Shown piece after piece: positions 31,391 to 41,191 of a DNA stretch of 64,000 nucleotides. Under the pieces are notes generated by a model. It had not been told where the DNA came from. It saw only the letters and a program-made list of their open reading frames with translations, and did no database searches. The DNA comes from Cydia pomonella (taxonomy: Eukaryota > Arthropoda > Insecta > Lepidoptera > Tortricidae). Made by a program: the position numbers and the translations under genes. Position 1 is the stretch's first letter, and every line of letters begins with the position of its first letter. The DNA lies in assembly GCF_033807575.1 (NCBI RefSeq), contig NC_084723.1, positions 5,337,247-5,401,246 of the forward strand. The letters are read 5' to 3'.

Positions 31391-32917
31391 TAATCGGGTA
31401 ATTCGAAAAGATAATATATAAATATACAGACGGATATGACTATGAAGCGGAAGGTGCAATTACACTTAAATAGCTAATAGGTACTACCCGTACTACATCG
31501 TGGGATGAATATTATGTTTTATTTTTTGTGTGTGTTTAAAAATAAAAAAGCAATCGTTGAGATCAAGCATGCTCATTTTATTTTAATATTTCAAATGTGT
31601 TTTGCAAGTCTTATTAATTATATTATATTGCATTTATTTCAAGCAACATTGCTCGTCAAAGCTTTGAAACATGAAGATTAGAACTAAAATACAAAGTTAA
31701 AATTAACATATTACTAACTTGCAAACAACCACTGTTTATTATGGAGGAGTGGGACTTCCTGACACAGGCATTTCTTACCTACTAGGAAGACCCAACCTTG
31801 TTGTCATATGTGTATTTATGAAATAAATCATTTCCATTTTCATTTCATTTGTCATACTAAAATATGAACTAACTTACAGGACAGATAAATAAAACAAAAC
31901 AAAAAAAAGATAAAAATAAAATAAATAAAAAATAAAAAAAATTGTTTTGTGGTTTTTTTTTAAGTGCATTTTAGACCTTCGACCTTAGATGTCCGGGACT
32001 TTTTTCTATCAAGCGAATGTCAAAAACTCCCTAGACCCTAGAGAAAGGCGTCAAGATTGCTAATTAAATTGATGGCAGCCGTATTTAATTGTGATCCAAA
32101 AAAGCGTTATGATCCGAAGTGTTTTAATCCGTTTTCTGAACCTACTGCACCTTAATGGAAAAGTCACATGTTGAGTTAACGATCCCACTCAACGCCGTAA
32201 CCCCGTATTACGGCATTTACGACCCAACAATGAGCTTCCTCTGAAGCTAATCACTGCAATATAACAATGATGGCTCTTTAATTTCATGCGAAATTTCTGC
32301 GTGTGATTAAATAACGCATTAGAATGACAATAACACAATTAATTAATTGCACACTTTAAAACAGAGAGAGAGAGAGGAGAGTGTTTTAATTCCGGACAGC
32401 GGTTAATTGCGGATGTTTATGTTTTGGGTGATACGGCGCCCCTTATCCCCCCTCCGTGACCGCCTTCAGGAAAATGTCCTTCCCAGATATACATCGTGAT
32501 GGGAGGCTGCGAACCTGCTTCAAGCTAGGTGTCGTCAAATATATTCGCAAGCTTTCATGTAAGTTACATATACTTTGAACTTCTTGTGCCTGTAAACTTC
32601 GTTCGCGTGGTCTTTTAGAACTTTGTAATTGTTATACACGCTATATGAGTGTCATCCCAGAGAGTTTTCTTAAATAGATACTTATTAAATAGCTTTATAA
32701 ATAGCTAGGGGACACTGTCGCATGTTTATACCCCAGACCAACGCTGTTGTCCGTATTTATCCCACGAGAAAAGGGGCAATTGCAAACAGAATGGATACTT
32801 GTTGATTAGTTACTAACAATTACTGATGCTGGTTTTAAAGGCTGATAACCAAAGTTTAATTTAAGATAAAAATAAATAAATCACTATCAAAATTTTATAT
32901 TTATTCAAGGATGACCT
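31391..32917. other. No supported gene; simple repeats
   Basis: It contains an A-rich tract (31880-31945) and a GA microsatellite (32364-32381). The rest is AT-rich and unrecognised. Confidence 0.45.
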
Positions 32918-32959
32918 TTAAGGTGGGTCGATTTCCATACACAAAACATTGCACAATAC
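32918..32959. repeat. Left terminus of a TTAA-type foldback, cut by copia
   Basis: TTAA (32918-32921) followed by 'ggtgggtcgatttccataca' matches the terminus of the 14289-14640 element with few changes. The copia element begins 42 bases later, so copia probably inserted into a resident MITE. The other terminus is not recognisable beyond 37533. Confidence 0.65.
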
Positions 32960-33158
32960 TGATGAAATAATACGAGTTTTGAGGGAAAAACAAAAAGAAT
33001 ATATTAAAAAACTTTAAAACAAGATTAACATGGAACGTTGCTAGCCGCGTATATATGGCAAGTAGATGTACCTAAAAGTCGAGATTTACTCTCACGCGCT
33101 GCGTCGCGTTGCATGTAGTAAAACTGCAGGCGCTTATGTTTGTGGCCTATTTCCAACA
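32960..33158 (-). repeat. copia 3' LTR (199 bp)
   Basis: It runs TG...CA on either strand. The inner boundary at 33158 is placed because 'tgttgg' follows a purine tract on the minus strand, the usual copia arrangement. Confidence 0.75.
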
Positions 33159-35275
33159 CCCTCCTCTGGGCACAAACCCATTGCCATTGAGAATGTCTGA
33201 TGCTTCGGCCGGTGCAACCCTTTTGTCAGTACATCGGCCAACATATCTTGAGTGCTTTTGTAGCGAACGGAGATTTGTTTGTTGGTAATACGCTCCCTCA
33301 CAAAATGGTAGCGTATATCGATGTGCTTGCTTCTGGCGTGGTAGATGTCATCACCTGAAATGCTAATAGCACTCTGATTATCGCAAAACATGACAATTGG
33401 TATACCTGACATGGTGGGCCAAAAAACTTCTTCCAATTGTTTGAGCCAGATGGCTTCTTGTGTTGCTGTAGCTAGTGACATATACTCCGCCTCAGTGCTC
33501 GAGAGAGCTATTGTAGGTTGCCTTTTAGAGCACCAACTAATGGCGGCACCCTGAAAAGTGAAGACATATCCAGAACAGGATCTTCTGTCTTCAGTATCTG
33601 ACGCCCAATCTGCGTCGCAGTAGCCTACTATATTGGCATTATTTTTCTTGAAGGTAAGTTTTAAATTTTGTGTACCTCGCAGATATCTTAAAACTCTTTT
33701 TGCTGCCATCCAGTGCTGTGCTGTAGGTTTATTGTTAAATCGGCTTAATTGATTTACAATGTAGGCTATATCAGGTCTGGTACCTTGCGACAAGTATAAG
33801 AGACACCCTATCAGCTCTTGGTATGGGATATCTTTTAAGACATCGTCATCATTTTCAGCCTTTTTCAGTTGCAGATTAGCTTCACACGGCGTATGCACTG
33901 GTTTGCAGTCACTCATATTGAAACGAGTAAGTACCTTCTCTATATACATAGTTTGATCCAGAGACATTTCATTCAATGATTTTTCTTGAGTAATTCTAAA
34001 ACCAATACAACATTTAGCTTCACCCAAATCCTTCATATGAAACTTTGTACTCAGTTTCTTCTTTATCATCTTGACAGATTTTTCGTTGTTATAAAAACAT
34101 AGTAAATCATCCACATAAACTGTCAGAATCAATATATCTTTTTCATTGACTATACGATGATATATGCAAGGATCTACTCTGGATCGTGACATTCCTATTT
34201 CTAATAAAGCTGCATTGAGCTTTTTGTTCCATTGTCTGCTGGCCTGTTTAAGACCATAAATGGATTTTTTGAGTAAGCAGACTTTGTCGCCTTCTTCAAA
34301 GTATGGTGGCTGAGACATGTAAATGTTTTCTTCAATATCTCCTTGCAAAAATGCAGTAACTGCATCCATTTGATGAATTTTTAAATTATACTTTACAGCC
34401 AAACCAATTACGTATCTTATAGAAGTGTAACGTACCACAGGTGCATAAATCTCATGATAATCTATGCCCTTTTTCTGTTGATAGCCCTTTACAACCAATC
34501 GTGCCTTCAATCTTGATACATTTCCCTTCTCATCTGTTTTGGTTTTATAAACCCACTTGCAGGGGATTACTTTTTTATTTTTAGGCAAATCAACTAATGT
34601 CCAAGTATTATTATCAAGCAGTGATTTATGCTCTTCTTTCATAGCATGTATCCATTGTTCTGCCTTATTACTCTGTAGCGCTTCAGAAAGACTTTGCGGA
34701 TCCTTATCTAAAATACTCATTGCAGATTCACTGTTCATGCACATAAAGGATGCATCATGAAGATTCCTATCTAATTGTGGAATTTCAATACTCTCTTCAG
34801 GAATATAAGACTCATCATTAGGATCTGAATAAACTGATGTAGGTGACGATGACGAATCAATATTTATAAATGTACTATTCAGTTCATCAGTTCCAACGCT
34901 ATTATTATCATCATCCTCTTCTCTCTCTTCAGGTAAAGGTAAGTAAACTGTTTTAGGCTTTGGTAAGTTTAATTCTTCCCTTTTATGAGACAATTTTTTC
35001 TTACTCATTTCCTGTGTAACATCATTTCTTTGATCACTATTTTTTTTTTCTTTTTCAGGTGCAGATGTATCATCATGTATATTTCCTTCATGTGTACTAT
35101 CTTTCCTTTCATTACTAGTTACTTTTTCTTTTTCAGGAGCAGACTCATTATTAATTATATTTCTTTTTACAGTGGCTTCGAGAAATACTACATCTCTACT
35201 TGTTATAGTTTGCTTATTTTTAGGGTCTATGAAACGGTAGCCCTTTACGGAGTCACTATAACCGACAAAAATCAA
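33134..35275 (-). CDS. copia Pol, RT-RNase H part (downstream of in-frame stop)
   Basis: Reverse transcriptase and RNase H of the LTR element. The frame is the same as the Gag-integrase frame and follows its TAG directly; its first codon is TTG, so an independent start is unlikely. Residues 2-12 (IFVGYSDSVKG) are the end of the integrase region. About 40-200 is a linker rich in Glu, Lys, Asp and Ser. RT covers about 225-470 with WVYKTKTDEKG near 241-251 and YVDD at 387-390. RNase H covers about 545-690 with D554/D556, E595/E597, D632 and D681. The stop (33134-33136) lies inside the 3' LTR. Apart from the upstream TAG the frame is unbroken. Confidence 0.92.
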   Translation of the reverse strand: MIFVGYSDSVKGYRFIDPKNKQTITSRDVVFLEATVKRNIINNESAPEKEKVTSNERKDSTHEGNIHDDTSAPEKEKKNSDQRNDVTQEMSKKKLSHKREELNLPKPKTVYLPLPEEREEDDDNNSVGTDELNSTFINIDSSSSPTSVYSDPNDESYIPEESIEIPQLDRNLHDASFMCMNSESAMSILDKDPQSLSEALQSNKAEQWIHAMKEEHKSLLDNNTWTLVDLPKNKKVIPCKWVYKTKTDEKGNVSRLKARLVVKGYQQKKGIDYHEIYAPVVRYTSIRYVIGLAVKYNLKIHQMDAVTAFLQGDIEENIYMSQPPYFEEGDKVCLLKKSIYGLKQASRQWNKKLNAALLEIGMSRSRVDPCIYHRIVNEKDILILTVYVDDLLCFYNNEKSVKMIKKKLSTKFHMKDLGEAKCCIGFRITQEKSLNEMSLDQTMYIEKVLTRFNMSDCKPVHTPCEANLQLKKAENDDDVLKDIPYQELIGCLLYLSQGTRPDIAYIVNQLSRFNNKPTAQHWMAAKRVLRYLRGTQNLKLTFKKNNANIVGYCDADWASDTEDRRSCSGYVFTFQGAAISWCSKRQPTIALSSTEAEYMSLATATQEAIWLKQLEEVFWPTMSGIPIVMFCDNQSAISISGDDIYHARSKHIDIRYHFVRERITNKQISVRYKSTQDMLADVLTKGLHRPKHQTFSMAMGLCPEEGVGNRPQT
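33159..33167 (-). other. Candidate polypurine tract
   Basis: The minus strand reads AGAGGAGGG immediately before the 3' LTR. It would prime plus-strand DNA synthesis. It overlaps the end of the pol frame. Confidence 0.65.
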
Positions 35276-37210
35276 CTAACGGGATTTTGGATCCAGCTTT
35301 TGGCGGCGTTCTTTAGGTATGTGAACCATCGCTTTGCACCCAAAGATCTTCATGTAGCTTAAATCTGGTTTCTTGCCTGTCCAAACCTCTTCTGGAGTGA
35401 CGTAGGAAAGGGCTCTCGTCGGCGAACGATTTATAATGTGCGCTGCCGTGACCACTGCTTCGCCCCAGAAGTTGTTCTGTAATTGAGCATTTAGTACCAT
35501 ACATTTAGATCTTTCAACAAGAGTTCTATTCATCCTTTCGCATAATCCATTTTGTTCCGGCGTATATGGATTTGTAGTTTGGTGCAATATGCCAAATTTC
35601 TTGAGATAATTGTCAAAAAATTTATTTACGTATTCTTTGCCATTATCTGTCCTTAGAGTTTTAATTTTCTTATTAAGTTCATTTTCAACTCTTGCTTTAT
35701 ATTCAACAAATTTATCAAAAACTTCAGCTTTACTCTTCATGGTAAATACATATACTTTACGTGAAAAATCGTCTATGAAAGTGACAAAATACCTGGCACC
35801 TCCAAGTGATGCAGTTTGCATCGGTCCACATACATCGGAGTGGATGACTTCTAGCAACTCAGTTGCTCGGGAGCCTTCACCTGGAAATGGCTGTCTAGTC
35901 TGCTTTCCTTCAATACAACTTATACATGTTATATTTTCTTTACACGGAGACAATTTTACACCGGTAGTACAATTTGGAACTTTTTCCATATCTTTGAAGT
36001 TTAAGTGACCCATTCTTTGATGCCAAACAAAATTGTCATCATCAGCAACCGCGGCAGGCATGGCATGAACTTTTTCTTTTATTGTATTTAACTTATACAT
36101 ATCATTAATCTCAATGGCATCTGCTACTTTTAAACCAGTTTGTTTATTGATTATTTGGCAGCCAATTTCATCAAATTCAATTTTACAGCCACTTTTAATC
36201 GTCTTACTGACAGATATAAGATTAGTGCCTATATCAGGTACATAGAGGACATTTCTTACCTGTATTTTACTTATGTTTCCTTGTGTGTCAGGTACTTTGA
36301 TTGTTACATCTCCGCAACTCTGTACTTTGAGTATGTTATTGTCAGCAATTCTGATGCTTGTTACAGGTGGTGCCCTTTCGTCCTCAAGCCATTCTCTGTG
36401 TAACGTCATGTGCCTCGACGCGCCCGAATCTACGTACCAGTTCAGCGAGTCATTATGTGTGGTGGCACTGGTGGCTGAAAAAGCTGCAATAAAACCATTA
36501 TCTTTATTATCTAATTTATTTTTCTTATGCCAACAGTTTTTGCTTAAATGTCCATATTTGTTGCAAAAAAAACATCTTGGTCCTTTTGATTTACTTTGCC
36601 CTTGCCCTTTATCAGACTTTTTATTGTCTTGCCTTCTGGAGTTTGAGTAAAATGCAGTTGTTTCCACAGTTTTTACTTCCTGTAACAATTTTGTTTTAAT
36701 GGAATCGGCACAGATTTTTACTCCGGAACTCTCAATAGCCATAATCATGGGTTTATATACGTCTGGCAATCCCGCTAGCATTAACGTTCCCAGCCATTCA
36801 TCGTCTACTTTAAATCCAATATTTCTTAAACGATGTGCAGATGACATTATTTTATTTACGTAATCTTCTATACTTGCACTTGTTTCTAGCGTAGTATTTA
36901 TTAAATCTTTTAGCAAGCCCACTTTCCGAGTCAAGCCCGAGTCCTCAAACGCTCGCATTAAGTTTTCCCACACCTCTTTGGATGTTTGTGCCTCTCTAAC
37001 ATGCACATATATTATGGGGTCAATAAGTAAAATAAGTTTTGACTTAGCTTTAATATCCTTTTTAGCGTCGACTGACTTGCCGGATTCTGGTTCGATGCAT
37101 TCCCATAAATCTTCCAACTGCAAATAGGCTTTTACTGCAAAACTCCAAGTGGCGTAATTTTCTCTTCCAGACAATTTTTCAATGCTCAATAATCCATTAT
37201 TAGACGTCAT
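35276..37210 (-). CDS. copia Gag-protease-integrase part
   Basis: The structural, protease and integrase portion of the element. It starts at ATG 37210. Gag covers about 1-235, with the copia-type WSFAVKAYLQ segment near 22-31 and a CCHC knuckle (C213, C216, H221, C226). The aspartic protease motif DSGAS is at 261-265. The integrase zinc module has H397, H402, C429 and C432. The integrase core carries D459, D522 and E558 with spacing typical of the family. It stops at TAG 35276-35278 in the KSR-IFVGYS segment, where copia elements normally read straight on. The break looks like a point mutation; programmed readthrough at this place is not known for the group. Confidence 0.92.
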   Translation of the reverse strand: MTSNNGLLSIEKLSGRENYATWSFAVKAYLQLEDLWECIEPESGKSVDAKKDIKAKSKLILLIDPIIYVHVREAQTSKEVWENLMRAFEDSGLTRKVGLLKDLINTTLETSASIEDYVNKIMSSAHRLRNIGFKVDDEWLGTLMLAGLPDVYKPMIMAIESSGVKICADSIKTKLLQEVKTVETTAFYSNSRRQDNKKSDKGQGQSKSKGPRCFFCNKYGHLSKNCWHKKNKLDNKDNGFIAAFSATSATTHNDSLNWYVDSGASRHMTLHREWLEDERAPPVTSIRIADNNILKVQSCGDVTIKVPDTQGNISKIQVRNVLYVPDIGTNLISVSKTIKSGCKIEFDEIGCQIINKQTGLKVADAIEINDMYKLNTIKEKVHAMPAAVADDDNFVWHQRMGHLNFKDMEKVPNCTTGVKLSPCKENITCISCIEGKQTRQPFPGEGSRATELLEVIHSDVCGPMQTASLGGARYFVTFIDDFSRKVYVFTMKSKAEVFDKFVEYKARVENELNKKIKTLRTDNGKEYVNKFFDNYLKKFGILHQTTNPYTPEQNGLCERMNRTLVERSKCMVLNAQLQNNFWGEAVVTAAHIINRSPTRALSYVTPEEVWTGKKPDLSYMKIFGCKAMVHIPKERRQKLDPKSR

Positions 37211-37354
37211 TATAATGTATTACACTTGATATTAAACTGAAAAAGAATCCTACTTGGTGCCCGTTTTAGGTTAGAATGACTTGAAATTTTACTTTAACTA
37301 TTTCACTTTAAAAACACTTTGACTTTCAATTGTTATTCTATGTAGGCATGGGGC

Positions 37355-37365
37355 GGCCCATAACC
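37355..37365 (-). other. Primer-binding site (initiator tRNA-Met, internal type)
   Basis: On the minus strand GGTTATGGGCC follows directly after the 5' LTR. Insect copia elements prime from an internal half of initiator tRNA-Met using a sequence of this form; the assignment rests on that known pattern. Confidence 0.75.
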
Positions 37366-37533
37366 TGATGAAATAATACGAGTTTTGAGGGAAAAACAAA
37401 AAGAATATATTAAAAAACTTTAAAACAAGATTAACATGGAACGTTGCTAGCCGCGTATATATGGCAAGTAGATGTACCTAAAAGTCGAGATTTACTCTCA
37501 CGCGCTGCGTCGCGTTGCATGTAGTAAAACTGC
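37366..37533 (-). repeat. copia 5' LTR, outer 31 bp replaced
   Basis: It matches 32960-33127 at every base compared. The remaining 31 bp of the LTR (33128-33158 in the other copy) are absent. In their place is 'gttgcgttgcatgtac', an imperfect second copy of an internal LTR segment. Confidence 0.8.
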
Positions 37534-38562
37534 GTTGCGTTGCATGTACTATATAAATATGGAAATGAAAAAAAAAGTTTTTAGCGGTGCCTGATATTAT
37601 AATAGTTCTATGGAATTCATCAACTTACTATTCTGTCGGAAGTTGAGGTAGGACAATTTATATTTTTGATGTGATTAAGAATAATAAAGATGAACAAACA
37701 TTAAGTTGTTTGTTATTGCATCTTGCTTTTTGGGCTAGCAGGTTTATTAGTTTATCTTTGGTGCGTTTGGTTCAAAACCGGACGGGGTAAAACCGAGTAG
37801 TATAAATGCTTTCTTAATTAAGTTACTTAAATATGGCCTACAAAATTTCGTAGATTTTTCTAAAAATATGACTTTCATTTAACTTTTCTCTTAATAACCC
37901 GGTTCTACATACAGGGATGAATATTTTTGTTAAACTATCAGAGAATTGTAGATACTTTTGATGCAGAGAAGTTTATCTGTAACAACAACCAAATTTCTGA
38001 AATTAACATAATTTTAATTGAGCCGTTTACGCTGCCCTGTAACATTTGAACTAAATACCATTCTACAGAAGCCGCAATAAAGTGTCAGATATGTAAATTC
38101 CTTAAACAAATACAACTAACTCTCAAATCTCTCAATCCATTTGTCTTAAATCCAGAAGAAGTTCATTCTGTTTTCAACCTTATTGCAATACATATAGACT
38201 AGAATTTGTATAATTTTTCAGTATTTAATACGTTGTTCTTACGTTGACGATACGTTCTTACTGGATCCATTGTTAACTTATAAAGACAAGCAAGAAATAA
38301 GAACTGATCTAACAAAAAGTTTTCTCATTACCTATTGTTGTAGATCGCGTAAAAAATGCATGGTCCCAAGTACCATATTTTATATGGCAATTTGCATTTA
38401 AACCTTTACCGCATATGCGACCATATATTGCAGTAGTCATATGTAGAGTCATACGTAGACTCTATTGACGACTATTAAAGTTTTAATTTAAACAAAATAT
38501 TTTTATGACATGCGTTAAGGGGTTAAGACTCTCACGAACTCTCCACCTAAAAGCCGCTCCCG
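37534..38562. other. No supported gene
   Basis: AT-rich sequence. 'actatataaatatgg' near 37549 resembles the interior of the TTAA foldback at 14347-14360 and may be the far side of the element that copia invaded. The rest is not recognised. Confidence 0.4.
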
Positions 38563-38660
38563 TACAATCGAAGTTGCGCTCTCAATTTAAAACATCAAGT
38601 TGAAATAGTATGAAACTTGGCATGAACGTTTAAGTAACATATATCTATGTCCAGTTGAAC
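38563..38660 (+). repeat. Dispersed repeat family A, copy 2
   Basis: 'aagttgcgctctcaatttaa', 'atgaaacttggcatgaacg' and 'taacatatatctatgtc' are in the family order. Confidence 0.65.
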
Positions 38661-39180
38661 TGATTATTGCTAGATATTGTAATAAAATAGGGCGAGTAAA
38701 CGTTTTAACTACATACAAAACTTTTATACGCTCTTTTTTATCTGTATTATAATTTTTGATGGCAATAATAAACATATAGATTAGCTTAAAAATATTTATA
38801 TAGTAATTTAATATTATGAAAGAAATAATTTAAAAACTAATGGGTAATATGTCTAATCTAGCTTGCAAGATTTGACCCAAACAATAACATTGCAAGTTAA
38901 ATAAAAGCTTGTAAATAAGTTTTTGGCAAACATCACATTTTTGGTACAAGCTTTTATCGGTGACTGTACTGTTTGCGTTGTTTTATCGCAGAGTTCCCAT
39001 GGTCACCTATATGTCTCCATCACCAAATCAGCTCCATGTCATCATAATATTGCATTATCATCCTCTCAATCGGAAATCAGTAAGTGGGTCAAATTTAGCT
39101 TTCCCAGATTTTACCCACACTAACTAACCTACATACTAATTACTAACAGAGGGCAAGTTAAAAAAAAACTTATAAAAAAG
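38661..39180. repeat. AT-rich DNA with dispersed repeat scraps
   Basis: 'gcaagttaaataaaagcttg' at about 38893 recurs at about 49884, and a diverged form is at about 39153. These are the same words that end the foldback region at 49.9 kb. No gene is supported. Confidence 0.45.
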
Positions 39181-39822
39181 TGTTTCGGTCAAGAGCGTGA
39201 TGACGGGTCTACCACAGACAAGAAAAAACTTGGCATGGGAATGGATAGTTTTAATTATTTACTCATCTCTGACACAAGCTACGTATTCGGCTTCGGTCGC
39301 AATTTACGCTTCCACTAATCTTAAGGGGGCGATTTACCGCGTTGGAACAATGGACGTTATCATATCAGTAAATTATCACGAGGGACAATGGCGGCTGCCA
39401 CTTAACTGGATTCCGATGCAATGTATGGGAGTAGGACGGTATACTTTTTTTTTATTATAAGCTTTAGGACGTTTTCCCACAAAAAGTACCTTTAACTTAC
39501 TTTTCTTTGCATTTCATATTATTGCTTAAAATACCTAGATTTTTTTATGGTTTTCCATCGCGTTTTCTTGCAATATTCTTTACTTATCAACAGGTAACTT
39601 CTCGATATACATAATATAATAATAAAAATAATAATCTAGCCTATATACATCTCATCGATATTTATACATATGCATATATGTTACGAAAACAAAGAGATGA
39701 CAAGCGACGAACTTATTTCGTGGCATCTGATGCGACAAGTAAAATATACAAAATAAATGAATAAATGTCTGGGGTCAGTTTTAGACGCATCGATCTAACC
39801 TCAAACGAATAATGTTAATACC
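39181..39822. other. Undetermined block
   Basis: 39197-39460 is an 87-codon plus-strand frame in mildly GC-richer sequence (near its end: 'gggacaatggcggctgccac'). I see no domain. It could be a degenerate transposon fragment. The remainder is AT-rich. Confidence 0.35.
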
Positions 39823-40215
39823 ATGCATACTAGGCGACGATACACACTTATATATATAAATACATATTTATTATTACATAGGAAGCCTATGAAGCCGATG
39901 GTCCTGGGTTCGAATCCCGGTAAGGGCATTTATTTGTGTCATGAGCACAGATATTTATTCATAGTCATGGGTGTTTTCTATATATTTAAGTATTTGTATA
40001 TTATATATATATATCGTTGTCTGAGTGGCACAACACAAGCATAAAGACTGTGTGGGACTTAGTCAATTTGTGTAAGAGCGTCCCTATAGTATTTATTTAT
40101 TTTATTTATCGGAACAAATTCGTGATAAACACAAATAAATGCCGTTACCGGAATTCGAACCCGGGACTTCCTGCTTCGTAGGCAGGGTCACAACTGACTA
40201 GGCTACAAGGCCGTC
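39823..40215. mobile_element. Rearranged cluster of SINE family 1 pieces
   Basis: Three pieces abut. 39827-39884 is a minus-strand middle segment ('actaggcgacgatacacact', as at 58507). 39885-40118 is a plus-strand copy lacking the A-box side of the head. 40119-40215 is a minus-strand head, with 'accggaattcgaacccggga' and the tRNA-like end. The arrangement is inverted around about 40118. It is intronic if transcription reaches the distal ETHR exon. Confidence 0.75.
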
Positions 40216-41191
40216 ATATGCTTGAGTTACCTCTGGTACGGAGAGATACTTATTAATAACCCCCTTATTCATAAAAAATTACGGGCCTAATTTAGTTAAA
40301 ATATGTTTATCCCTTTCTCACAAATACATAAGCCAAAATTACAGATAAAGATGAACGATTTATATCTAATTCAGGCCAGAAACGCGTTTACTAATAACTT
40401 CTTTCATTCATTTAACCTGTCTCCAATACAGACCAACATGGTAATATTTCCAATAACAATATCAAATTTCTAAATTCAATAGAGAATACGCTATTGAGAT
40501 AATTCAGGTTTTTTTTTCATCCCCTCAATATTTTCTCACATAAAATATTAATCTTATCGAACCATAAATTACTTACATCTAAACAAGGTACTTGAAGCAA
40601 CAAAATAAATTTGCCTACACGTATGTAATATCTACAGTCCCCCGAGAACAAAAATAATTCCGAAGAAATGTAATTTTGGGACTCCAAGGCCTCTTTGTGT
40701 CGAGATGAAATACTAAATACCTCAGTTTCAAAAAGGTGTAACTGTCTTAAGTGCTAATCCAAGTTGGATTTTGTTTTACTGAGAAACCTGAAAAATTAAC
40801 ATAATTTTGTTTTTGCAGATGTTACGATAGCCAGACTTAATTATGTACATAAAGTAGCTAATTAGAGACAATTTTGCTAAAATTAAAAATATTGTCATAC
40901 TTAGTGATTTTTTGGAAAGAATTAAAGGTGATTTCTCCATAAGTTGTGTTATTTATTTAATTAATTATATTTTTGACGGTAGACACGAATCAAAAGCTTG
41001 GTTTATTTGCCTCATACGAGCTTATCTGATTATGATTCTATCAGCACAACATAATTTGCCAGAAATTTAATTACCTGAGGGAATTTGTGAAATTATGTAA
41101 TCAAAATCAACTAATAAGGAATTCCCTGATTAATAAACATGAAACCCGCAAGCATAAAGTGAATAATTAAATCGATACTATATGTTCACAG
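40216..41191 (+). other. Intron before the distal ETHR 3' exon
   Basis: AT-rich sequence without coding signal, ending in acceptor AG at 41190-41191 ('tatgttcacag'). The pyrimidine tract is weaker than at the proximal exon acceptor. Confidence 0.6.

Larger units (their letters stand above)
32960..37533 (-). mobile_element. Ty1/copia-type LTR retrotransposon
   Basis: About 4.6 kb on the minus strand between the alternative ETHR exons. In order on the minus strand: 5' LTR (37533-37366), primer-binding site, Gag-protease-integrase frame, RT-RNase H frame, purine tract and 3' LTR (33158-32960). The domain order (integrase before RT) defines the copia group. The LTRs match at every base I compared over 168 bases, which points to a recent insertion. 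A single stop codon splits the polyprotein, and the outer end of the 5' LTR is altered. No flanking 5-bp duplication is visible. Confidence 0.92.

Noticed and set aside
35270..35280. Programmed stop-codon readthrough between Gag and Pol
   Set aside because: The TAG is after the integrase core rather than between Gag and protease, and copia-type elements use one continuous frame; a chance nonsense mutation is simpler, though other copies should be compared.
34985..36650. Plus-strand frames of about 125-132 codons
   Set aside because: They are antisense to the copia polyprotein and have no domain of their own.
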